Of a stretch of DNA of 64,000 nt, positions 51,304 through 63,047 are shown in pieces; position 1 is the first letter of the stretch; each line of letters begins with the position of its first letter. The stretch comes from Trichinella spiralis (taxonomy: Eukaryota; Nematoda; Enoplea; Trichinellida; Trichinellidae), in contig CM012953.1 of the NCBI GenBank assembly GCA_000181795.3, positions 6,740,974 through 6,804,973 on the forward strand, in the 5' to 3' direction. A program made the translations under genes and the position numbers. Under the pieces are notes generated by a model. It made no database searches, was not told the DNA's origin, and worked only from the letters and a program-made list of their open reading frames with translations.

Positions 51304-51977
51304 GTAAATAAAACGATGCGTTTGTTCCCTGTGAACTGACAATGTTTCTGAATCCATTCATATCCAGTGGAATCCAAGAAAAATTTGTGAGCATAAATCT
51401 AAAATGAAACGTGATTGTCAAGATCAACGTGGAAACTGTTGAAAATCACATCACATCCATTATTTTGCTTTTTTCGGCTCAATTTTACAATTTACCAATT
51501 TGTTCTACTTCGCATAGTTCATCGTTGCTGATCATGAATCAATAGCGTTGGACGGTGGAACAGCTGTATATTAGAAAGACTGCAGAAAAAGTGCATCATG
51601 TTTTGTTAAAAGTAAAATTTTAAGTTAAAAGTGTTTTAGTGCTATTTTGCTAAGCTGATCAACGCAAGATGAAAAGCATATCAGTAAGCAAATAAGTAAC
51701 TGTTTGGAAAAACCGCATAACCGCATTTTGCATACATGTACTAAGAAGCTTTTGTATGCATATGATAATTTTTTTGTTAGCTAGTCGAAATTTACTGAAT
51801 TCAATTTATCGATCGTATTTATTGAGACAGCCCTTCATCTGATGATGAAATACGAAATCATTGGACATTGCAGCACTTTTACGCAGATCAGGCATGAGCG
51901 TACAATAATGTCAGCAAAATTATGAAAAAGAAATCAATTTTTAATTGAAATTTTATAACTCGGGGCAAATGTTTGCT

Positions 51978-52052
51978 TGCGAATACAAGATGAAATCCTC
52001 TAAAGACTTCTAACCGGGATTTTTCAAATGCAAGCTGGCATGTCCATTTTGT
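51978..52052 (-). pseudogene. Decayed copy of an ABHD17-like exon
   Basis: About 75 bp aligning without large gaps to 54347-54418. Both share GAATACAAGATG, then a run of matches up to GGATTTTT and a GCATGTCC/CTACGTCT-like end. In the minus-strand reading the pattern ACxHxKNP...ILYSxxN of the intact exon is still recognisable but contains an in-frame stop. Confidence 0.6.
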
Positions 52053-53048
52053 TGTTTCAATACTGGAGTAGTTCGTAAAACTCGACATGGCTTTTACCCT
52101 CTTTACTGTCAATTGACTGCGCCAACCTTCCAATTGATTATTATTTCTAATATTTACATTATATACATTACAAAATGGTAATGTTTTACTGGTCATCTAT
52201 TCCTGCCAAAATATATGAAATATACATTATAGTTTATCGATGGCGCCTGCTTTAATATTACTAACTAATAGTTGACAAACTCTTTTCATCATATGATTTT
52301 GCTTATATTTTTGACCTCATACCTTCACATCTTGTGTTGAGAGCAACTTCTGCTTGAGATGGATCCGCCACGGTAAAATGATTTCTAAATTCCCTCCTAA
52401 GTGGTGTTACTGCTGCAATGTAATTCAAAAATACATGATGTTGAGTTACAGTAGGACAGCAATTTCATTTGCATTGCAATTGAAATATTGAAATGATCAT
52501 AATTTTATGTTTGAAAAAAATTTCTGCTCAGAATGTGAAGATAGACTCAAAACAATTTTGATTTTCAAAGTACTTCAAAAATCGAAAATTATCAGTGGTC
52601 CATTATTAATTTAATCATTAACAAAAGTTATTTTTATTAATATTTAGAGCAGTGGTTCGCGACCCACATTTTGAGAACCATTGGTTTAGAGCTTCACTTT
52701 ATTTCAAAAGTTCAAAATTTTCACTGATTTTGTCTTATCAGAATTGTAATGTATTCTATGCTATGTATTTGCCAATGACGTATTTTCTAATTCACATTTC
52801 CATGCTTAAGCACGACACAAGTAATTTTTACCCAATTTAAAAAAATGCAAAACAATGAATAGACAGACTATTCTATGGATTCATGGATTTGAAATTTTAT
52901 GTATAATAAATTCTTTTTAAAATGCTTTTTAAAACTTGAAACTGTTTCATTTTATTCTTTCTTTAACCAATTCCTAAATCATATGCATAATTTTGTATAC
53001 TTTCAAAAGTCGTAGCCTACAAATTATTATTTCATTGTTTTTCTCTTC

Positions 53049-53080
53049 ATGAAAGTAATCCTACATAAGTACATAGATTT
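53049..53080 (-). pseudogene. Near-identical 32-bp copy of part of the ABHD17-like gene
   Basis: Matches 54230-54261 at 31 of 32 positions (the coding segment LCTYVGLLS), with no similarity beyond either edge. It lies just past the end of the ABHD17-like gene. Confidence 0.75.
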
Positions 53081-53161
53081 ATAAAAGTTACGCTATCGTT
53101 GATGACTGCAATATAAATCGACATTCTCATTATCCACATTAAGATGTTCTAAAAACTGACA

Positions 53162-54515
53162 TTAGCAATGATAGTAGAATTGGTTGACAATATTATTTAT
53201 CAATTTTGCAACATCTCTTGCACTTTGACAGACAGCAGAAGCAGTTTCTGGAAATGTTGAAAGAAACAAATACAGCAGCTTAGATATTTTAGGTATTTGA
53301 AAAATGTCTTCCATTGTGAGATCATTATGATGCAGCTCCACGGCAGTCAAGATGAGTTGGTAGAAAACATAAACTACTGCATTCAATAAAAATATTTCAT
53401 ATCTATTTTGTAAAAAAGCAGTTAAGCTTATTTTATACTTATAAATATTTCATTTATTTTATATTTTGATGACTTATTTAATTAATTACTTAACAATTCA
53501 GATCTATTGCTAGCGATAATCGATATCTTGTCATCGGATTGGAAAATCCATAAAGAGGTATTACGTAAAAACTATTCACCATTGGCCTAGCGTGAGCAAA
53601 AAAAGGTTGCTTTCTATTTGAGACGACGAGGATTTAATGGAGGTAAACTTCCATCTTGTTGAGAGAGGAAATAGTGACCGCATAGCCAAATGCTGCCAGT
53701 GACAACTGCTTTAACTGATCTGGATCTTGGATACCGTTCAGACAATTTCACTACGTGTTTCAATGCCCTAATGTCATCCTTTCCGAAATGGACAATCAAC
53801 GTTTGATGGTGAACTTTTTGTATTTTAGAAATACTAGAAAGAAAATAAATAGAAGATTGCGTTATTAAAAGTAGAATTTTCAGTTGAAATTATTCTGCTT
53901 GCTCACTTGTTAAATTGATCACAGAACAGGCCTTTTTTTTAATTAGGGAACACACAGCGATAATCAGACAAAATACTGCTTTGCAAAATCACACAATTAC
54001 AGTTCACCCGTGGGTAAAAACTGTACAGAAGGTACTGTTCCAAGTGATTGTCCCCAGATGATGATCCTCTGGTCATCTATTCCCAATTTATTACTCATAA
54101 AATTGTATACTAATTGGATAGATCGATAGTGGTGTTTTTCAGATAATTTTCCCGTGCTGAACCCATATGATGGATAATCGTATGAAATCACGTCCAAGCT
54201 TAATATGTCAGCAATTTTGTACAGTGTTGATGAAAGTAATCCTACATAAGTACACAGATTTTCAAGGTCAACAACATTATCCTGAAAGAAATTTTTTAAA
54301 TTAAATTCTTGCAAATTTTATTGTAAAAACAACAAAATATTTATGTGAGAATACAAGATGACCCTCTGTGAAGGCTGTTGGAGAGGATTTTTGACGTGCA
54401 CACACGCTACGTCTGTTTCTTCTTTCAAAAAATAACAAACTGACTGTGACAGTATCTTATTTGGGTCAAAACCATCCAAAGTCCAAAACTTCATCAAAGC
54501 TGGACAAATGTTCAT
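53162..54515 (-). pseudogene. ABHD17-like alpha/beta hydrolase, apparently frame-disrupted
   Basis: Members of the ABHD17 family are serine hydrolases that depalmitoylate membrane proteins. Minus-strand segments in family order are DVACVHVKNPLQQPSQRVIL (54.35-54.42 kb), NVVDLENLCTYVGLL, LDVISYDYPSYGFSTGKLSE and the nucleophile elbow IIWGQSLGTVPSVQF (54.0-54.3 kb). Then come CVILQSSILSDYRCVFPN (53.94-53.99 kb), KVHHQTLIVHFGKDDI (53.8 kb) and ELHHNDLTMEDIF (53.3 kb). Ser, Asp and His of the triad are all present. However, GTVPSVQFLPTGEL runs into a stop, and the CVIL segment continues directly in another frame. That segment again hits a stop after FPN, with similarity resuming in a third frame at an A-run. 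No GT donor follows YSH where an intron is expected. The usual Cys-rich palmitoylated N-terminus was not found. I read it as a pseudogene or a locus with sequence errors. Confidence 0.65.
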
Positions 54516-57254
54516 CCTGCACACTTATATTTCATTTTGACCTCTCATTTGTTCAAAATTGTACAGATTTGGCTTTGGTGGACTAAAAAACTTACTTTTT
54601 TTCATTATCGTTGTTATTATTCTGAACTTTAATCTTCAAAATAAAATTTCCCTTACTTGTAAGCAATTTTCCTAATAGCAATATTCAGAAATGGTGGACA
54701 AATGCAGTGTAGCTGTGCCAAGAATTCTTCAAACCAGACCATGAAATTATTCCTTTTTCTTCTATATCTGTCTCTCTCACGCCAGCAGATTTTACACAGT
54801 TCTTTTAAATTCAATTTTTCTAATCATTCTGCAGGCATTTTGGCTAAAGTCCCGTGATCGTTGAAGCTCATTTTCAAGCGCAGTTGAAATGCTTCGCTTT
54901 ACTGTAAAAATAACAGATGAAAATCAGTTGACATTATCCGTTCAGCAATCTGCTTATTAAACTAAGCGAAATTTTCAAACAAAGCGTTTTAAATCAAATG
55001 GAAAGAATACCGTATTTTAATATGCAAATTAAAACATTAAACTGAAACATTAGTTTTGTTATTTTAATAACAGTAGTCCTTTGAATAGATAATACATATT
55101 TCCTTTATCATAAACATTTCCTTTGTCATAAACAATTATGACATTTCAAATTGTAAAATGATCATATTTGTGTTTCTTACTGTTTTTTCATTGTATTTTC
55201 TTCAACTTAGAAAACTTGTGTTTAAGTTCTATGAAAATTTAAATTCAGCATTAATAAATTTTAAATTAGCAAGTCAAGTATGACTATTAAACTGAATGGG
55301 TAATATGAGTTCCATAACATTTATTATATGTAAAGTCAAAAATAAAAGTTGAATTAAAGACGATGAATATTTGCACCAATTTGACTGTTCTTTTGATTTC
55401 TGACTATTTGCTTTTCCCAGCACTGTGATCTAAAATTGCTGCAAATTTCTTTCCATACCTTTTATTGAAGAAAAAAGATCAAAACGGAAAATGCCTATTA
55501 GAACAACCGCTCATTACTGTATCAAAACTAGCCTGATTAATGTGCTTCGGCCTGATACTGCTTCGGCATAGCTTGAAGCATTTTCAAAGAATCACATATC
55601 ATAATATAAGAGCCTTCATGTTAGACGCTAATCGTGTTGACAAATATCTATTTCTGTGTTATCATGCTTTGTATCATGCAGCTGAGATGTAGCAGTAAAA
55701 ACTCTTCAATTCTTTACCGCACAGCGCACACACAAACAAACCCAAAAATGTGGACAGCAGCAGATTACAAATTAAAGCATATCAGTTTTCAAATGCAAAA
55801 TACATTCCTTTATTGGTAAGCAGTATCGATAGAGCAGCATCTATTTAAATTCAGTAAAATTTAATCAATTGAATTTATGATTTTTGAGGAATAATTTCCC
55901 GTAAATTATATTTGAAGTAGTTTTGTTCTTTCTTTTCATTTACGTTTAAAATCATTATGTGTTTTTTACATCATGACTACATAAATTAATGCGTATATTT
56001 TTAGCAATAAAATAACCGTAAAACATTTTCAAAATATTATTATGTAATTTTTGAAACACAAGTTTTCAAAACTCTTTGAACTTCTTCGGCAATTTACTAG
56101 TGTTAAAAAACAATGAAGATGGCAAAGATACCAACAGTAATAAAAATTATGTAAATTTGACTCAAGTATTACAAATACTATGAATCACATTTTAAAATAA
56201 TGAGAAAGTAAAATTTTCTTTTCACATCTTGAAAAGATTGCTCACTCCAGATTCATACGCTTTTACTATATTAAAAAAACAAATTTGAAAAACAAAGTTA
56301 AATAAACGGTTAAATTACACAAATTTTTAACAGTATTGTTGAAAATTAGTTGCTATTTTTGGAATGATAATTGGCATGTTTATGTGAAATTACTTTTCTG
56401 CAACATTAGTAACGCTGTGAAGTGCAGAATGCTGGATGTAAAATTTTAATAAATTGAAAAGAAAGATAAAAAGTAAATCGTAAATTTAAAAAGAAGACAC
56501 TGATACTTGTGCTATGTATGTCAGTTAAGGGATAAGCTTGAAGTGTTAAAACTCTTTAGCACACAAAACGTGGTGAACGATGAACATGAAATAAACAAGC
56601 TGTTCAAAGAAAAAACGACAGTACATTTTTACAATCGCCATATTCTCGCTGCAAAAGAGTGATAAAATTTGATTGTCCCAGTTTTGTTAATTTTATAAAA
56701 ATCAATTATCAAATTATAAAAATGAATTATTATTTTGACAAAAAATTATTGTTTTAAGTAAAGTATTTCAAACAGTGGTATTCAGCATTCAATTAATGCT
56801 TGATTATTAATGTTGGTCTGTATATGATGATTTCACATTCTGTAAAAATATCGAATATAAATAAATAAATTAATTTGTTTATTTATTGTTATTTATTATT
56901 TTTTTCATTGTAATGTTATTATTTTCATTACTATAACTTCCTTTATTTTACTTACTGTAATTTACAAATGTTACTTTAGAAATTTATTTTCATTATTGAA
57001 GCGGTATTTATTAATGTTAGTTGAACAAAATGTCTGTTTGAATTGGATTTATCTACACTTTTACAGTAAACATGCGTGTTAATGAAATGCGCATTTATTA
57101 ATTTTATATTAATTTACGTGAAATAGCAATTTATCACTACGATATGGTATTTCCTTTTTATTGTTTTTGATATTTTGTATTTTTTCGTATTTTGATGATA
57201 AGATGTTGGTTTTAACACATGATTGTATGTATGTTATCTGTTTCAGATTGTGCG
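54516..57254. other. Gene-poor region upstream of the PHD/PWWP gene
   Basis: About 2.7 kb of AT-rich DNA with only short open frames and no recognisable product or RNA gene. The end should contain the promoter and a 5' UTR intron of the next gene (acceptor TTTCAG at 57241-57246). Confidence 0.5.
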
Positions 57255-59307
57255 ATGTCTGTAGAACATTCGAAACAAGAGAAGCGCGCTAAGTTAACTA
57301 CACCTCCAGTAAATCAAATGATCAGTTTGTTTTGCGATAATCTTGCATGCTTGTGCAAAGGCGCAGTGTTTGCATTTATTGATTTGTTTTCAGTTTTATT
57401 GTTCATAAATTAAATTTTGTTTATTTTTATGTTCATTTTCGACAGTTGCATATTTGTTGTGCTATTTGTATTGTGATTATTTTCACGTGTTCCTGTGAAA
57501 ATTTTCCTATTCCTCCTACCTAGTGCTTATTTAATTTTTACAGATAATTTTTTGTATTAATATTTGTATAGTGTCTTTACAATTTAGATTTGTATTTATA
57601 TTCATATCAGTTTAATCTATTTTATTATTAATGTTTCATCATATTTGAACTCTTTTTTAGAAAACGAATTATTGTTGGCATTGCCATAAAGTTGAAGCTG
57701 GCGACGGAATGCGTTGTAAATTCTGTCCCCGTTACTATCACAGTGAATGTTTGGCAGAGCAAGGGGATGATGGAAAATACATAAGAAGTTATTGGATGTG
57801 TCCCGTTTGTCATGTAAGCATATTTATTTTGCTTGAAAACTGAGCAAATTTGGTTTCGATTTGTTTGTTGAACATACGATAATTGCTGTTGTGAAATGGC
57901 GTGGGTAAAGTATGTGAAGGCAAAAAAAAGATTTTTCTTAATCTAAAAGAAAGACTCAAGCATTGAGTTTATATTTTATTTAATGTATCATTTTGAGATG
58001 CAGTAACTTTTGTTTTCAAAATTGAAATTTAGATTGAAGTGATTGATGAAGATGTCAAAAGCCACGGCGCAATAGAGAATTACAACGTAGATCGTCGCAT
58101 TGCTATTTTGAAGAACTTGTGCGACTTTGTTGCCCATGAAACGGTAAATTTTTTATTTTCATCGAATGCTTGTCTTGGTTTTGTTCTCATTTCAAATAAA
58201 GCGCACTACAAGATTCATTTATTTGAATATTTGAATAAATGCTATTTATTTTTTCATTTCATTTCATTTGCTTCATCATATTTTGTCCAGTATAAACGAA
58301 TAAGCGAAGGGCGACCAGAGGAAGGTGATCCTTTTCATTCGGTTGTTGCGGTGCACTCATTTTGTGCCGATTCACTTAAAGAGGTGAGTGAGATTTCATT
58401 GTATTTCAATTTTTATTTGTTAAATAAATAAACATTGTATTATTTTTTCAGGCAATATCTGCCGGTGATATAAGAACTTACAAAAAGTTGCAGAACGAAT
58501 TTTTGTGGTTGTTGCATAATTCCATCTCAATTTCTGGTGTAGAGGGGAATAAATTTTTGCCCAAACTTGAAGAGATTGTGAAAAAATGTGACAATGAGGT
58601 GAACAGTTGTTGATAATTTTTGTGTAAATTATATTAAATGGAGAATATGTCTTTTGTTTATCAGATCATCGAAGCAATGTCCTGTGAAAACTGTTACTAC
58701 AACAACAAGTGTTTGTCACGTCCAGACTGCATTTCAGTTTGTGTATGATGTTCGTTTATTTTGCATTCATCGTTCGTTAAAAATTGATTGTATGCATGGT
58801 TGTTGCTTTTAGGAATTTCCGCATACTCTTGTTTGGGCATTGGTCGAGGGATACTGCTTTTGGCCTGCGAAAGCGTTGAAATTGCAAAACAATGCAACCG
58901 AAGTGATGCTGCTCTTTTTCGGCAGTCACGAATATGCCAGTGTTCCGATGGAGAATTGCTATTTGCTCAGCTTGGAACCGCCGTGGCGAATTGAAGATCG
59001 CAGAAATCAGAAAGCTTTGAAAGTAGCTTTGGACGAGATGCAGCGCCACGTTGAAGAATTGCACAAGAACAAGCTGGATTTCCGGTATGCTTCGAAAGGT
59101 GTCCATTTCAAGTCGTTCAATTTGTACAGTTGGCTTGAGCCAGAGGTTCTGTTGCCGGTGCTTTTCGAACGACTGGATACTTTTGAAGAGTACGACAAGT
59201 ATCCGGACATTGCTGAACTGAGAGATGCGATGTTGTCGGTTGCTGAAGAATTGGAAAAGGCAAAAGTCGACGAAGACCAGCCCGGGTGCTCCGGAACTTC
59301 AAATTGA
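57255..59307 (+). CDS. PHD-PWWP chromatin reader related to ZMYND8/ZMYND11
   Basis: Histone-mark reader of the PHD-bromo-PWWP class. Exon 1 (ATG 57255) encodes MSVEHSKQEKRAKLTTPP, joined in frame to a PHD finger exon (NYCWHCHKVEAGDGMRCKFC, PRYYHSECL, YWMCPVC). The next exons (58.03-58.60 kb) encode helical sequence in the place of the bromodomain (SVVAVHSFCADSLKEA, YKKLQNEFLWLLHNSI), which is short and divergent. A Cys-rich segment follows (CENCYYNNKCLSRPDC), then a PWWP domain (PHTLVWALVEGYCFWPAKAL, LFFGSHEYASVPMENCYLL), a helical region and a C-terminus ending CSGTSN. This order equals ZMYND8/ZMYND11, but no MYND finger follows before the stop at 59305-59307. The last exon is richer in GC. 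AATAAA near 59339. Confidence 0.85.
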
Positions 59308-59897
59308 GCATCATTTTTGGCAGTAATTATTTTCAAAAATAAAAGTGCATTATTTATATAAAAAATCAGTTCCATTTCAATTATTATTAGGAATTGTGAA
59401 ATTATCTCATTTCAGAAAACAAAAATTTATTCCGTTTGTTTTCTATTTGAATAAAATGACAATAACCTTTGTTGGAAATGGAAAAAAAGTCACATATCGT
59501 GACGTATTTCCGTCCATTTATTTGAAAGGGTGAAAAAAGCATGCATATTTCATGGCAAATGTTTGCTATTTTTTAGCTCTTTGCAAATATTGCATACGAA
59601 CAATTCACGCAATTTGTATTCGGCGTTCGTAAAGTGCATAATACTTGCTTTAATTAGATACTGCCCACTTTTGCAGCATTGGTGAACAGTTTCAGCAAGA
59701 AGAATAGTAATGAAATTCGGTGATTCATCAAGCAAATGTCGTTCACGGCCGTTGTGTGATTGGTCAATTTTCCGCGTTGCCATTCAGCTGCACATTTAAA
59801 GCTTGCTCGTATTTTCAGCTATTCAAAACGGTGGTTCTAATCGCTTCGTGGTATCGTACATTTTCTGTCGTCTTTTTGATTCAGCTTTTCAAGCAGC
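59308..59897. other. Region between the PHD/PWWP gene and the secreted orphan
   Basis: About 590 nt. The first part is 3' UTR, and the part from about 59740 is richer in GC and pyrimidine and is the likely promoter/5' UTR of the next gene. No coding frame supported. Confidence 0.45.
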
Positions 59898-61056
59898 ATG
59901 AATTCAAAAAAATATTTTTTTCTTTTTTCACAACTGCTAGTTTTTCTGGCCACGTCGACAATTTTCGCTTCAGCCGATGAAACCGACGCTGAAGAACAAT
60001 TTGAAAAACTACAGTTTAGTTTCGATAATCTGGGCAATTTATCAGAAACCCACAAGACGATCTACAACAAAGATCATTTGCTTTTGTTTGAAGAGCATAT
60101 TGACTACAGTTCTGAGTTCGATCACTATCGCAGTTCCATACTGTCAGGCACTTATGTGATCGACGTCGATTTGAATACACTGACCGCCAGAAAGATACAA
60201 TACTCTATTCCGTCACAAAATATTTTAACGGAGGAAAAGATATTTGTTTACAAAAATGACGTATTCATGGTCGTATATAAAATAATTTGGCTTTTCCAAT
60301 ATCTCTTTCTGTACAAATGGTTAAATGAAAGTTGGGTGACAATGAACTTCCAAGTAAGAAATCGATTTGAATCCTGGATTTATTTATGTTATTTATATTT
60401 TTATGCTTTTTTTTATATTAAAGACTGATAATACTGAATTCATGATTTACCACTACCGTATTGAAGTTCACATTACTCAGTCTGATTCAGATACTGTAAT
60501 TTTTACAACTTCACTTCTTGGAGGAAATACAGTTATTTTTTCAAAGTTTACTGAAAAAGATGAAGACTTCAGTTACATGGTCACTCATTTATATGCAATT
60601 CATGAACTACCCCTCCCATCTTCGCACGTGCTCTTCACTGGTTTGAAAGGTGAAAATTTGTCCTCAATAATGGAAATGGACCACGGAACCTACCATTGGG
60701 TGCCTGATAAGATTATCGAAGTGAATCCAAATAATGAGAGTTTTGTTCAAATCGACATCCAAGGAAAAGTTCCGAATTGGGACTTCAGCGGACCAAAGCA
60801 TGTATTTCAGAGCAAGGATAAATTGTTGCTCGCGGATGGCAGTGAATTAATCAACATTGTTCAATATAATCAAACCAGAGATATTTGGATTTTAAATCTC
60901 TCCCATTACTCATATACGCAACTTCCTCTTCAATTGCCAGAAGAGGCCATGTCTTATAAAATGTGTGCTGCGTTTGATGTTGAAAAAAGTATATATTATG
61001 TTATCGATGTCGATTCAGGTATTTATAGAGTTAATTTGACACGTTGGCTGGCATAA
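59898..61056 (+). CDS. Secreted protein of unknown family, two exons
   Basis: Exon 1 (59898-60353) starts MNSKKYFFLFSQLLVFLATS, a typical signal peptide, followed by an acidic stretch (ADETDAEEQFEKL) and YVIDVDLNTLTARKIQY. A GTAAGA donor after FQ and an AAAG acceptor give exon 2 (60424-61056) in frame: TDNTEFMIYHYRIEV, VIFTTSLLGGNTVIF, HGTYHWVPDKIIEVNP, ADGSELINIVQY and SIYYVIDVDSGIYRVNL, ending TRWLA. The total is about 362 residues. Repeated blocks of beta-strand type with YVIDVD and YxxD motifs suggest a beta-propeller-like extracellular fold, but I recognise no family. A hydrophobic run (VVYKIIWLFQYLFLYKWL) in exon 1 could be an unrecognised intron. Several N-glycosylation sequons (NLS, NES, NLT) are present. 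Confidence 0.7.
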
Positions 61057-61660
61057 GTGGCGCATGCATAGTATTTGCATCATCTTATTACAGTTATAAT
61101 AATAATTACTATTTCAGTATTAAGTGATTCATTATTTTTCAATTTGTTTGTATGAATGTAATAAAATTACCATAATCAATTTTCAGTATTGCTCATGTCG
61201 TACGTTAAACTCAACAGATTTTGAAAACTATTTTTTTCAACAATATAATGCTGATTGATTAACGTGCAAAATACGCTTTTCTCTGAACAAAGCAAAAAAA
61301 CCATTGAATAGAATTTAAACATGAAAAGCTCTTGCTTACTTGCAATGCAACAAATTCACACAACAAACACATCTGTTGACGCAAATTCAACTTGCAAATG
61401 CTTTGCAGCTGCACCTTTCGTTCAAATACACACTTCTGGGAAATGAAAGTTTGCATTCTATGCGAATTTATTTGAATTGCAAAAGCGAAATGTATCTCAT
61501 TGTTTCGATTTCGTTTTTTGTTAAAATTTAGTAGAATGGTGACTTTTTTAAGTGAAAACATTCATAAGCAGAAATGATTCACTGCTTTTCAGTGAAAAAA
61601 CAAAATCAATCGAACAAATTTATTGCCAGTTGTACGATGCATGTATTGATAAAAATAATA
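61057..61660. other. Intergenic region before the repeat cluster
   Basis: About 600 nt without a supported gene. Short frames on both strands around 61260-61560 overlap each other and have no features. Confidence 0.45.
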
Positions 61661-61899
61661 ATATCAGAAAGCTGACCATTAAAAAGGAAGCAAAATTTGA
61701 CAAATAGCACGCATTACAATGATAACCAGCAAAAATTTAGGTTCGCGACAACGAATAAAATTCGTTGCAACTACAACCAATGAAATTTAGCCAACTTGAA
61801 AACCAATGAAACTTAAAACGAAACAGAGTTCGACGTAAAATTTGCAACCAATGAAATTTCGATGCGTCATGCTTTTTAATGTCAAAATCGAATCTACAC
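61661..61899 (-). repeat. Dispersed repeat, copy 2 (CCAAT-rich), inverted relative to copy 1
   Basis: Reverse complement is similar along about 240 bp to 31414-31652. It contains several CCAATGAAA blocks (near 61778, 61803 and 61849). It ends about 60 bp before the MULE left terminal repeat and is followed by a TA microsatellite (about 61901-61934). Confidence 0.8.
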
Positions 61900-61900
61900 C

Positions 61901-61903
61901 ATA

Positions 61904-61934
<31 letters not shown>
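61901..61934. repeat. TA microsatellite
   Basis: A run of AT/TA dinucleotides, broken once by ATGTATAT, between the dispersed repeat and the terminal repeat of the mobile element. Confidence 0.9.
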
Positions 61935-61961
61935 TATTGATTATTATTGAAACGCGAAGAA

Positions 61962-62061
61962 GTGATTTTTATTTTTCACTAGTTAACCGCAGCAACAACA
62001 ACAGTAAAGAACAGCCAACAACAACAATATAAAACAAGAGTGAACGGCATTAACAAAGTGG
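61962..62061 (+). repeat. Left terminal inverted repeat of the MULE element
   Basis: Reverse complement matches 63866-63976 almost base for base over the outer 45 bp and the inner 20 bp. The two copies differ by a few substitutions and a (GTT)n length difference. Confidence 0.85.
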
Positions 62062-62601
62062 AAATAACGAAAAAGGAAAAAACGAGATTGAATGTTAACT
62101 TCCGGGTGTAATGTTAGAATAGTGAATAATCTGTTTGAAAAATCTGGAATGCTGTAGCAACACTTCCAATTTCCGGCTTACAAATCGCACTAATGCTAAC
62201 GATACGAGTTAGCTCGCAATTTCATTTAATTTTACGCATGATTAAACGCATATGCCTTTGTCAAACATTGTTAGCTTTCTTCGTCACATAACATATATTG
62301 GTAAAGGCTATTTTAATACAAAGGAAAAATGCACAATTGACAAATTGTTCACAGTTGCAGCTTTCCAGCTAAACCAAGGAGTGACAACTACTAAATTGTT
62401 AGCATCTAATTAATTTCTTGATTTTACTGGGAGTGTTCTATTTAAATCTTTCTTGTTTGCAATCCAAGAATTTTACTTTAATATTTTCAAAGTTTCTTTC
62501 ATTACGAAACAAACATCCATATATATTTTTTATACATGTTGAAGAGGTTTGCTGTTTGTATGAAAAATCCTGTTTGACGTTCATACATTTCATATAAAAT
62601 A

Positions 62602-62645
62602 CAGTCCAACTTGATTAAGTGCACATTGGATAATTGCACAAGATT
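62602..62645 (+). repeat. Possible pogo/Tigger-like transposon end
   Basis: CAGTCCAACTTGATTAAGTG, preceded by TA and followed by a partly inverted echo (TTGGATAATTGCAC), has the look of pogo/Tigger terminal repeats that begin CAGT and contain GATTA/GGATAAT. No partner end was found, so the call is weak. It lies inside the MULE. Confidence 0.3.
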
Positions 62646-63047
62646 TCTCACAAAATATTAGATATGGTCGTGAATCTGAAATTTTTTGCTTGCCGAAATT
62701 CTGACCTGGAAACGGGCTGTATTTTTCATATATATCAATACCAGTATTACTAATACTAGAAGAAACGAGATATACATCTGAATCAGGAAGCAAAGTCCTA
62801 TTGGGCATAAAGCTAGACATAACTGACTGAGCTAGACAAGTAAACCGGAATAGTGGAAAAGCTAAGAAAATTCAAGACTGCTAATTCTAGTATCCCTTAC
62901 TGCTGTGATTAGCGTTAACTTCCTTTTGCAAAAGTGATTTAAAATGGAATTCAAAATTCTGAAATTCATTTTCGGTTGGTCTTACGTTTGCATTCAGTGT
63001 TTTGCGTTCCAGAGTTATTCGAATCATTTTCTATTCTGTTCCTTGTT

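Larger units (their letters stand above)
51304..53161. other. Gap containing two stray ABHD17-like fragments
   Basis: About 1.9 kb without an intact gene. Two short pieces resemble exons of the ABHD17-like gene to the right (51978-52052 and 53049-53080; separate entries). The rest shows no coding evidence. Confidence 0.55.

Noticed and set aside
58039-58431. Frame of 130 codons as a separate small gene
   Set aside because: It reads through an intron. The two ends are exons of the PHD/PWWP gene, joined across about 58143-58290.
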